In this document: piece after piece, positions 1 to 6,104 of the stretch
Layout: every line of letters begins with the position of its first letter
How positions within the stretch are numbered: position 1 is the first letter of the stretch
From: an uncultured Enorma sp.
GTDB taxonomy: Bacteria > Actinomycetota > Coriobacteriia > Coriobacteriales > Coriobacteriaceae
NCBI GenBank assembly: GCA_905210055.1
Contig: CAJLVH010000112.1
Location: 1-6,583, forward strand
Length of the DNA: 6,583 nt
Reading direction: 5' to 3'
Position numbers and translations under genes: made by a program
Notes under the pieces: model-generated
Told to the model about the DNA's origin: nothing
What the model saw: only the letters and a program-made list of their open reading frames with translations
The model's database searches: none

Positions 1-221
1 CCGCCGCAGATGCCCACGAAGGGACAGGGCGGCTCGACGCGATCCGGCGAGGGCTCGAGCACGCGCTCGACATGGGCGTGGATGAGCGACTTCTCCTCGG
101 AATCTATGGCCGCTTCAACAACATCGCCTGCAACGCCGCCTCGCACGAAGACGGTCTTGCCCTCTGGCGTGCGCGCGACGGCGTCCGGCCCGTACGCCAT
201 GCGTTCGATGGTGAGTTTCAT
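1..221 (-). CDS. rlmD: TrmA/RlmD-family class I SAM-dependent 23S rRNA (uracil-C5) methyltransferase, N-terminal part
   Basis: The gene starts at the ATG at 221-219 and leaves the window after 73 complete codons. The family methylates C5 of uracil in rRNA or tRNA using S-adenosylmethionine in the cytoplasm. Residues 1 to about 60 read as a TRAM RNA-binding domain: MAYGPDAVAR at 8-17, then GKTVFVRGGVAGDVVEA at 21-37, and VLEPSPDRVEPPCPF further on. Residues 66-72 are CPFVGIC followed by GG, which matches the C-x5-C-G-G-C iron-sulfur motif of RlmD-type enzymes (C66 and C72 visible; the third Cys would lie just outside). An AAGGG ribosome binding site sits about 6 bases before the start. The catalytic domain is not in the window, so RlmD, RlmCD and TrmA-like paralogues cannot be separated; the symbol is the likeliest annotation only. 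It points the same way as ppk but lies 440 bases downstream of it, beyond a palindromic repeat, so it may have its own promoter. Confidence 0.85.
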   Translation of the reverse strand, partial: MKLTIERMAYGPDAVARTPEGKTVFVRGGVAGDVVEAAIDSEEKSLIHAHVERVLEPSPDRVEPPCPFVGICG

Positions 222-237
222 ATGTGGCCCTTCGATG

Positions 238-251
238 TGACAACGTTGTCA
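238..251. promoter_or_regulatory. 14-bp perfect palindrome upstream of the methyltransferase gene
   Basis: The 14 bases TGACAACGTTGTCA are their own reverse complement and lie 17 bases before the methyltransferase start codon, in the 5' leader or promoter zone. The shape fits a dimeric repressor site, but I see no convincing -10/-35 pair around it and cannot name a regulator. A perfect palindrome of this length is not very unlikely by chance in a window of this size. Confidence 0.3.
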
Positions 252-337
252 GGTAGCTTTGTCGCATCGTCCAGTTTACCCGCAAAGTGCGCGCAAGCTC
301 TCGTCAAAAAGCCCTAGGGTCGTTTGGCGCGGAACGC

Positions 338-379
338 CTGTCCCGTATGTCATGACATTGGGGACTGTCCCCAATGTCA
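338..379. repeat. Palindromic intergenic repeat (13-bp perfect inverted repeat plus a third degenerate unit)
   Basis: The arms TGACATTGGGGAC (353-365) and GTCCCCAATGTCA (367-379) are perfect reverse complements around a single T. A third unit, CTGTCCCGTATGTCA at 338-352, matches the right-hand unit CTGTCCCCAATGTCA (365-379) at 13 of 15 positions. The junction of the first two units makes another perfect 12-bp palindrome, ATGTCATGACAT at 347-358. The block lies between the tail ORF and the methyltransferase gene, and its last three bases form the stop codon of the tail ORF. No U-tract follows on either strand, so it is not a standard intrinsic terminator. A dispersed REP-like repeat or a remnant transposon end is an inference from its shape. 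Confidence 0.65.
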
Positions 380-661
380 GGGGCGGCGGTTCGCGCGTTC
401 TTCGGGGGTTCCGGCAAGGAGCGTTTTGAGTCCCAGGCCGATGAGCGAAAGGCCCGCGCGCACGCGTCCCGGCTGGCGGCGGGCAAGCGCCTTGCTGGCC
501 TTGCGCTGCGCCTTCGACGACGTGCGACGGCGCTTTGCGGCTTCAGCATCGGGCGCGGCCGAAGATCCCGCCTGCTCATCCTCGGGCTCGATGAGCGTCG
601 CGTGGACGGCGGTCGCTGGGCGGGGTTCTTCGGGCACGGGTGCCACCTCGAGATCGGGCAT
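377..661 (-). CDS. Basic 94-codon ORF, probably the frame-shifted C-terminal tail of Ppk1
   Basis: This frame begins at ATG 661-659, 10 bases after the ppk stop, in the +1 frame relative to ppk. It has genuine-looking codon use (CGC, CTC, GAG, GCC). No good ribosome binding site precedes the ATG. The same frame is open upstream to a TAG at 691-689 and there reads PAAKPEPEA before the Met, which runs smoothly into the acidic, Pro-rich stretch MPDLEVAPVPEEP. Next comes an acidic linker (about residues 24-41), then a very basic segment (KRRRTSSKAQRKASKALARR, about 43-62) and a short hydrophobic stretch (AGLSLIGLGLKTLLAG, about 69-84). A linker plus basic tail suits an extension of Ppk1 better than a free protein. 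Losing one C from the CCC run at 686-688 would fuse it to Ppk1 as a protein of about 822 residues. Alternatives are a separate gene translated by coupling, or a +1 frameshift at the ppk stop. No known domain is recognised. Confidence 0.5.
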   Translation of the reverse strand: MPDLEVAPVPEEPRPATAVHATLIEPEDEQAGSSAAPDAEAAKRRRTSSKAQRKASKALARRQPGRVRAGLSLIGLGLKTLLAGTPEERANRRP

Positions 662-671
662 CGCTTCGGGT

Positions 672-2846
672 TCAGGCTTGGCTGCGGGCTACCGCCGTGC
701 CCGTCTCCGCGCCTGCCCGCACATAGGCGCGCTTGAGCAGGTACGCCTGCGAGTCGAACGGCGCCTCGCCCTCGGCGCGCTCGACCTCCTGCCAGGTGCC
801 CTCAGCGGAAAGCTCGCGCGCCTTCACGTTGTCGGAGAGCTGCGCACGCATGTAGTCCTGTACCATGTTCCGGCAGGTCGCGTCGAGCACGGGGTAGGCG
901 ATCTCCACGCGGTGCTCGGTGTTGCGCGTCATCATGTCCGCGCTGGAAAGGTAGACGATATCGGAGTCCACGCCGAAGGCGTATACGCGCGCGTGCTCCA
1001 AGAAGCGGCCAACGATCGAGCGGATGTGTACGTTCTCGGTCTTGCCGGCGACGTTCGGCAGCAGACAGGAGATGCCGCGAATGATCATCTGCACATCCAC
1101 GCCGGCCTGGCTCGCCTCGGCGATCTTGTCGATGACTTCGCGGTCCGTGAGCGAGTTCATTTTGAAGAACACGCGCGCGGGCATGCCGGCACGGGCGCGG
1201 TCGATCTCGCGGTTCAGGCCGTTCATCATGAGCGGCTTCAAACCGGCGGGCGCGACGCCCAGGTAGCGGTAGTCGCCGGAGAGGTTTCCCAGCGAGAGGT
1301 TGCGGAAGAACGCGTTCGCGTCCTCGCCGATACCGGGATGTGCCGTCATGAGCATGAAGTCCGAGTACAGCTTCGCCGTCTTCTCATTGAAGTTGCCGGT
1401 GCCGAGCAGCGTGATGCGCGTGAGCGCCATGCCTTCGCGGTAGGTGATCTGGCAGATCTTCGAATGGCACTTGAAGCCTTCAGAGCCGTAGATGACGGTG
1501 CAACCCGCCTCTTCCAGACGCTCTGCCCATTCGATGTTGTTCTGCTCGTCGAAGCGCGCGCGGAGCTCCATGAGCACGGTGACTTCCTTGCCGTTCTCCG
1601 CCGCGTCGATGAGGGATTCGCACAGGCGGCTCTGCTTGGCCACGCGGTAGAGCGTGATCTTCATGGAGATGCACGAATCGTCGAACGCTGCCTGGTGCAT
1701 GAGGTCCAGAAGCGGGCTCATGGATTCATACGGATAGAACAGCAGCTTGTCGCCCTCGATGATTTGCTCGCGTATGGGGCGGTCCATGTCGAACATGGGG
1801 CTCGGCTGCGGCTTGAAGGGTTGGAAGAGGAGCTCAGTGCGGTAGCGCTCGGGCAGGTGGCTCTCAATGCTGTAGATGTAGGAGAGGTCGAGCGGGGTGG
1901 CATAGGAGAGCACCGAGCGCGCGGAGAGGCCGAGCGCTTTGCGGATGCTCTTGAGCGTGGAGGGCTTGAGCGAGCCTTGCACCTGGAGGGCGACTGGCTG
2001 CAGGCGCAGGCGCTTCTTCAGGATCTTCTTCATGTGCTGGCGGTAGTCCTCGTCCTCCTCGACGCCCTCGCCGTCGGGGTCGATATCGGCGTTGCGGGTG
2101 ACGCGCACCACCGCTCGGTCGCCGGGGACATACGACCCGAAGCAGCTGTTCAGACAGGCAAGGATGACGTCCTCGAGCAGGATGTAGCGATAGCCGTCTG
2201 CCTGCGGCATGGCGACCACGCGGTTCATGGACTGCGGAACCTCGACCAAGCCCATGAGGTTTTCCTCATCTGGACTTTCGAGCGAGCATACGAGGTAGAG
2301 GGCGCCGTTACGGAGGTTGGGGAACGGGTGGCGCGGATCGATCACGAGCGGCGAGATGACGGGGGAGACGTACGCCTGGAAATAGCGCTCCACGAATGTG
2401 CGGTCGTCGCCCACGAGGTCATCTGCGCGCATACGCACCACATCGCGCCGCTCGAGCTCCCCCTCGATGTAGGCTACGATGTCGTTCTGGCGCTTCACGA
2501 GCGGCGGCAGGGTAGAGAAGACGAGGTCGATTTGCTCGGCGGGCGTGAGGTTGCTCTTGTTGTCCTTGGGTTGGTGCTTGAGTGTGGCGAGGTCCGAGAG
2601 GCCGCCTACGCGGATCATGAAGAACTCATCCAAGTTGGACTGAAAGATCGCGGCGAAGTTCAGGCGCTCGAAGAGCGGGGTAGACGCGTCGTAGGCCTCG
2701 TCGAGCACGCGCGCGTCGAAGCGCAGCCAGCTGAGTTCGCGGTTTTGGGTGAAAGAGAAGTCGAAGCGCTCGTTCTTGTCGATGACCTCGACGGATGCGC
2801 GCTCCTTGCGAGAACCCTTGCCCTTCTTGTCCTTCTTGGCTGCCAT
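672..2846 (-). CDS. ppk1: Polyphosphate kinase 1 (Ppk1)
   Basis: Ppk1 reversibly polymerises the terminal phosphate of ATP into polyphosphate through a phospho-histidine intermediate. The 724-residue product shows the family order. The N-terminal part has NRELSWLRFDARVLDEA (about 35-51) and NLDEFFMIRVGGL (71-83). The catalytic domains have LYRVAKQS (399-406), RARFDEQNNIEWAERL (429-444), KCHSK with the likely phosphorylated H461 (459-463), GTGNFNEKTAKLYSD (482-496), RGISCLLP (590-597), FLEHARVYAF with H618 (615-624) and LSSADMMTRNTEHRVEIA (633-650). The position equal to the second conserved His of E. coli Ppk (H454) is L480, which is unusual against the E. coli enzyme. The N-terminus is Lys-rich (residues 4-14). 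The ATG at 2846-2844 has GGAG 5 bases upstream. The last few residues (from about 721) appear to be out of frame with a natural C-terminal extension found at 377-661. It is transcribed away from arcA. Confidence 0.96.
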   Translation of the reverse strand: MAAKKDKKGKGSRKERASVEVIDKNERFDFSFTQNRELSWLRFDARVLDEAYDASTPLFERLNFAAIFQSNLDEFFMIRVGGLSDLATLKHQPKDNKSNLTPAEQIDLVFSTLPPLVKRQNDIVAYIEGELERRDVVRMRADDLVGDDRTFVERYFQAYVSPVISPLVIDPRHPFPNLRNGALYLVCSLESPDEENLMGLVEVPQSMNRVVAMPQADGYRYILLEDVILACLNSCFGSYVPGDRAVVRVTRNADIDPDGEGVEEDEDYRQHMKKILKKRLRLQPVALQVQGSLKPSTLKSIRKALGLSARSVLSYATPLDLSYIYSIESHLPERYRTELLFQPFKPQPSPMFDMDRPIREQIIEGDKLLFYPYESMSPLLDLMHQAAFDDSCISMKITLYRVAKQSRLCESLIDAAENGKEVTVLMELRARFDEQNNIEWAERLEEAGCTVIYGSEGFKCHSKICQITYREGMALTRITLLGTGNFNEKTAKLYSDFMLMTAHPGIGEDANAFFRNLSLGNLSGDYRYLGVAPAGLKPLMMNGLNREIDRARAGMPARVFFKMNSLTDREVIDKIAEASQAGVDVQMIIRGISCLLPNVAGKTENVHIRSIVGRFLEHARVYAFGVDSDIVYLSSADMMTRNTEHRVEIAYPVLDATCRNMVQDYMRAQLSDNVKARELSAEGTWQEVERAEGEAPFDSQAYLLKRAYVRAGAETGTAVARSQA

Positions 2847-2914
2847 GGATGCTCCAAACGACGTTCAGCGCGCCACATGGCGGGCGCGCCGGGGTTAGCT
2901 TTGCATCTATCCAC

Positions 2915-2948
2915 ATTATACGTATGGGCATCGCATGCCGTCGGCATG
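2915..2948 (-). promoter_or_regulatory. Probable ppk1 promoter with overlapping inverted repeat
   Basis: On the minus strand a consensus TATAAT (2920-2915) lies about 70 bases before the ppk1 start codon. No good -35 box stands 16-18 bases upstream. Instead the -35 area overlaps a perfect inverted repeat, CATGCCG-T-CGGCATG at 2934-2948. An activator or repressor dimer site replacing a weak -35 would explain this arrangement. The repeat does not resemble a PhoB box, so phosphate control is not supported by what I see. Confidence 0.5.
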
Positions 2949-3243
2949 TCGAAACCTTTATCAACTGCTTACGTTGGCGAGAAGGAAAGCGGGGGTGTTG
3001 TGCCCGGCTGCCATACGCCGCGATGGAGCTTGGCGCGGAATGATGGCTGGCGCAACGAGGTGCACCGGACGCCACGTTTCACCCACCGTCACCTGTGAGA
3101 TATTGACGCGGAAAAATGCGCCTTGGTGTATCAAGGGCTGCGGTCTGCGGGCGGGCGTGCGGGGCTTGGGGTCGCGCCACGCGGGTCTTCGTGCGGGGCG
3201 AACGGCCTCAAATGCCCTGTGAACGGTCGAAAAACTGGATAAA

Positions 3244-3277
3244 ACGAGTTCAAACTCGTATAAAAGCGCTCAATAAT
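3244..3277 (+). promoter_or_regulatory. Candidate distal arc promoter with overlapping inverted repeat
   Basis: TTCAAA (3249-3254), a 17-base spacer and AATAAT (3272-3277) make a fair promoter facing arcA. The -35 box is inside a perfect inverted repeat, ACGAGTT-CA-AACTCGT (3244-3259), which would suit an operator. If used, it would give a leader of roughly 320 bases before arcA. AT-rich DNA yields such matches easily, so this is tentative. Confidence 0.3.
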
Positions 3278-3441
3278 AGGACAACATAGGATGACTCAAA
3301 GAATTCATCGTGGTGGTAACAATATTCAAAAATAAAAGAAGTTTATCCAATAGCATAAAAATAGGTTCGGCGCATTATCATATATCCTCGCACGTAAATC
3401 ACTTTATCGCAGAAAAGTAGCTGCTGTAATTTGTTTCTCAA

Positions 3442-3471
3442 TATACCGTTCCCCAGTCCTTTTATACCGTT
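3442..3471 (+). repeat. Direct repeat TATACCGTT spaced by 21 bp upstream of arcA promoter
   Basis: The nonamer TATACCGTT occurs exactly at 3442-3450 and again at 3463-3471, a 21-bp period equal to two turns of the helix. A degenerate third match, TATAACCGA, is at 3512-3520. The pair lies just upstream of the candidate arcA -35 box, the place where tandem activator sites usually act. No named regulator is assigned. Confidence 0.45.
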
Positions 3472-3483
3472 GGCGGAACCCGA

Positions 3484-3511
3484 TTGCACAAACTCGAAAA
3501 TTGGATATAAC
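3484..3511 (+). promoter_or_regulatory. Candidate arcA proximal promoter
   Basis: TTGCAC (3484-3489), a 16-base spacer and TATAAC (3506-3511) form a plausible promoter with a weak -35. A second TATAAC follows directly at 3512-3517. Transcription starting near 3518 would give a leader of about 85 bases including the hairpin at 3555-3580. The poor -35 together with the upstream direct repeat suggests activator dependence, which is an inference. Confidence 0.45.
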
Positions 3512-3554
3512 TATAACCGAGGTGCGAGATGCACCCCGTTTGTGTGTGGTAAGG

Positions 3555-3580
3555 GGTCGCGTGCACGCATAGCAGCGACC
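3555..3580 (+). promoter_or_regulatory. Leader hairpin before arcA ribosome binding site
   Basis: GGTCGC (3555-3560) pairs with GCGACC (3575-3580). Inside it TGC (3562-3564) pairs with GCA (3572-3574), leaving one bulged G and a 7-base loop. The hairpin ends about 8 bases before the purine-rich Shine-Dalgarno tract. It could stabilise the 5' end of the mRNA or influence initiation. A smaller hairpin, GGTGC-GAGAT-GCACC, sits upstream at 3521-3535. Confidence 0.45.
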
Positions 3581-3587
3581 AAGTACA

Positions 3588-3600
3588 GAAAGGTAGGAGG
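3588..3600 (+). promoter_or_regulatory. Double Shine-Dalgarno of arcA with very short spacing
   Basis: AAAGG and AGGAGG lie in tandem (3589-3593 and 3595-3600). The strong AGGAGG ends only 2 bases before the arcA ATG, closer than usual, while AAAGG is 9 bases away. An in-frame TAG at 3594-3596 rules out any earlier start, and the conserved N-terminal residues that follow fix the ATG at 3603. Confidence 0.7.
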
Positions 3601-3602
3601 AC

Positions 3603-4844
3603 ATGACGAAAGGCTTGCACGTAACGAGCGAGATTGGGCAGCTTAAGAAGGTCTGCCTGCATCGCCCGGGCGATGAGCTCCTCAACCTGCCGCCGGATGA
3701 ACTCGAGCGTCTTCTCTTCGACGACGTTCCGTTCCTCGAGGTCGCTCAGCAGGAGCACGATCGCTTCGCCGAGATCCTGCGCGAGCAGGGTGTCGAAGTC
3801 CTGTACCTCGAGAAGCTCGTGGCCGAGGCGTTCGACGCCGTGCCCGAGGCTCGTGCCGAGTTCCAGGAGCAGTGGCTCGCTGAGGCCGGCATCAAGGGCA
3901 AGATGGCCCCGCAGGCCGTCAAGGAGCTCCTCGACTCCATCACCGACAACCTCGAGTACGTGAAGAAGACCATGGCCGGCATCACCAAGGCCGAGGTCGA
4001 GATGCCGCACACCAGCTCGGTGACGCTCGACTCGCTGGTGAACGTCGAGACCGACAGCGACCTGCTCGTCGACCCGATGCCGAACCTCTACTTCACGCGC
4101 GACCCGTTCGCGGTCGTGGGCAACGGCGTGAACCTGAACCGCATGTTCTCGGTCACCCGTAACCGCGAGACCCTCTACGGTAAGTACGTCTTCAAGTATC
4201 ACCCGGATTACAAGGATGTCTCGCTGTACTTCCGTCGCGACGCCTCCTTCCATACCGAGGGTGGCGACGTGCTCAACATCAACGAGCACACCATCGCCGT
4301 GGGCATCTCGCAGCGCACCCAGGCTGCCGCCATCGACGTCATGGCGCAGAATATGTTCTGGAACTCCGATTCCAAGATCGACACGATCCTCGCGTTCAAC
4401 ATCCCCGTCTCCCGTGCCTTCATGCACCTCGACACCGTGTTCACGCAGATCGACGTCGACAAGTTCACCATTCATCCCGCCATCATGGGCACGCTCCAGG
4501 TGTTCAAGCTCACCCCGGGCAAGAACGCCGGCGAGGTCGAGATCGAGGAGATGAACGACACCCTCGAGCACATCCTTGCCAAGGCGCTCGGCATCGACGC
4601 GGTGAAGCTCATCCCCTGCGGTGGCGGCGACCCGATCGCGGCTGCGCGCGAGCAGTGGAACGACGGTTCGAACACCCTCGCCGTCGCCCCCGGCAAGATC
4701 TGCGTGTACCAGCGCAACAACGTCACGAACGACGTTCTCTACAAGGAGGGCATGGAGCTCTTGGTCGTGCCTTCGGCCGAGCTCTCCCGCGGCCGTGGCG
4801 GCCCGCGCTGCATGAGCATGCCGTTCTGGCGCGAGGATCTCTAA
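3603..4844 (+). CDS. arcA: Arginine deiminase (ArcA)
   Basis: Hydrolyses L-arginine to citrulline and ammonia in the cytoplasm, the first step of the ATP-yielding arginine deiminase pathway and a source of ammonia against acid stress. The 413-residue product has the family's usual length and all main signatures: HVTSEIGQLKKVCLHRPGDEL at 6-26, NLYFTRDPFAVVGNGV at 161-176 with D167, FHTEGGDVL with E219 at 216-224, HLDTVFTQID with H275 and D277 at 275-284, CGGGDPIAAAREQWNDGSN at 339-357, and the C-terminal RGGPRCMSMPF with nucleophile C403. These correspond to the Asp, Glu, His, Asp and Cys active-site set of the Pseudomonas enzyme. The frame is intact. It is the first gene of a likely arcA-arcB-carrier operon with a 122-base gap before arcB filled with hairpins. 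GC-rich codons such as GAG, CTC and GTC dominate, as expected of a well expressed gene. Confidence 0.98.
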   Translation: MTKGLHVTSEIGQLKKVCLHRPGDELLNLPPDELERLLFDDVPFLEVAQQEHDRFAEILREQGVEVLYLEKLVAEAFDAVPEARAEFQEQWLAEAGIKGKMAPQAVKELLDSITDNLEYVKKTMAGITKAEVEMPHTSSVTLDSLVNVETDSDLLVDPMPNLYFTRDPFAVVGNGVNLNRMFSVTRNRETLYGKYVFKYHPDYKDVSLYFRRDASFHTEGGDVLNINEHTIAVGISQRTQAAAIDVMAQNMFWNSDSKIDTILAFNIPVSRAFMHLDTVFTQIDVDKFTIHPAIMGTLQVFKLTPGKNAGEVEIEEMNDTLEHILAKALGIDAVKLIPCGGGDPIAAAREQWNDGSNTLAVAPGKICVYQRNNVTNDVLYKEGMELLVVPSAELSRGRGGPRCMSMPFWREDL

Positions 4845-4858
4845 ACTCAGGTACGTGT

Positions 4859-4886
4859 GGCGGCGCTCCCGTCTGGGGGCGCCGCC
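4859..4886 (+). promoter_or_regulatory. Strong GC-rich hairpin after arcA
   Basis: GGCGGCGC (4859-4866) pairs with GCGCCGCC (4879-4886). The stem continues through one T-G wobble and three C-G pairs to a GTCT tetraloop, giving 12 pairs in total. There is no T-run after it, so it is not a classical intrinsic terminator. A processing or mRNA-stability element, or a partial attenuator between arcA and arcB, is more likely. Confidence 0.65.
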
Positions 4887-4895
4887 CTAGGTAGG

Positions 4896-4934
4896 GCGTC
4901 ATCGACGCTCGATAAGCGGTTAGAGCGCTTATCG
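4896..4934 (+). promoter_or_regulatory. Two further hairpins before arcB
   Basis: GCGTC-ATC-GACGC (4896-4908) is a short perfect stem. Next to it CGATAAGCG (4910-4918) pairs perfectly with CGCTTATCG (4926-4934) around a 7-base loop. The second ends 19 bases before the arcB ribosome binding site. With the hairpin at 4859-4886, nearly the whole arcA-arcB spacer is structured. No T-run follows. Confidence 0.6.
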
Positions 4935-4966
4935 GATTGCACGGATTCTATCGAAAGGAATCAAAC

Positions 4967-5962
<996 letters not shown>

Positions 5963-5974
5963 GATTCATTTGCT

Positions 5975-6014
5975 CGGCGCCGCCCGCTAACTTGACTCGG
6001 GACGGGCGGCGCCG
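5975..6014 (+). promoter_or_regulatory. 12-bp perfect GC-rich hairpin after arcB
   Basis: CGGCGCCGCCCG (5975-5986) pairs perfectly with CGGGCGGCGCCG (6003-6014) around a 16-base loop. It starts 12 bases after the arcB stop and lacks a T-run, so full termination is doubtful. The 10-mer GGCGCCGCCC in its left arm (5976-5985) also occurs in the right arm of the arcA-arcB hairpin (4878-4887), so the two elements are related in sequence. Confidence 0.65.
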
Positions 6015-6023
6015 GTATGGACG

Positions 6024-6039
6024 GTGCTCCTTACAGCAC
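6024..6039 (+). promoter_or_regulatory. Small hairpin in the arcB-carrier spacer
   Basis: GTGCT (6024-6028) pairs with AGCAC (6035-6039) around a 6-base loop. It is modest and could be chance; recorded because the spacer of about 140 bases contains no gene. Confidence 0.3.
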
Positions 6040-6104
6040 GGATCGGGGGGAGCCGTTCCGCTACGTCGTTAGACACATCTCGTCAAGAAAGGGGGGAAAG
6101 AACA

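Larger units (their letters stand above)
2949..3602. other. Divergent ppk1/arcA intergenic region, GC-rich then AT-rich
   Basis: About 650 bases without a convincing gene. Positions 2949-3230 are GC-rich (73% at 3121-3180) and hold only poor ORFs with arginine- and cysteine-heavy, non-family products. GC then falls to about 34% over 3241-3420, far below the rest of the window. This AT-rich part carries a candidate plus-strand promoter with an inverted repeat (3244-3277), a 21-bp-spaced direct repeat (3442-3471), a second candidate promoter (3484-3511) and a leader hairpin (3555-3580). It most likely serves as the control region of the arc operon. A decayed gene or an unrecognised small RNA in the GC-rich half cannot be excluded. 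Confidence 0.6.

Noticed and set aside
353..379. Intrinsic terminator for the ppk1 transcript
   Set aside because: The palindrome could fold, but no T-run follows on either strand; described as a repeat instead.
324..3098. 924-codon open frame on the plus strand opposite ppk1
   Set aside because: It is antisense to a clear Ppk1, has no family signatures, and is explained by the strong GC bias at codon third positions, which keeps stops out of the opposite frame.
3103..3131. Plus-strand promoter TTGACG with a -10 near 3126
   Set aside because: The -35 is good but the hexamer at the right distance (GTGTAT) is poor, and no gene or evident RNA follows.
2935..3222. 95-codon plus-strand ORF in the ppk1-arcA intergenic region
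   Set aside because: Its start lies inside the inverted repeat of the ppk1 promoter, it has no ribosome binding site, and the Arg/Cys-rich product lacks recognisable features.
3218..3231. Catabolite-control (cre-like) site TGTGAACGGTCGAA
   Set aside because: Mismatches at two consensus positions including a core base of the right half, and not placed at a supported promoter.
3292..3328. ArgR-type boxes suggested by two ATTCA half-sites 21 bp apart
   Set aside because: The partner TGAAT half-sites are missing or wrongly spaced at both, so the match is no better than expected in AT-rich DNA.
4937..4966. TTG start extending ArcB by ten residues
   Set aside because: The ATG at 4967 has a well-spaced AAAGGAA and gives the standard ArcB N-terminus; the TTG directly abuts a hairpin and has no ribosome binding site.
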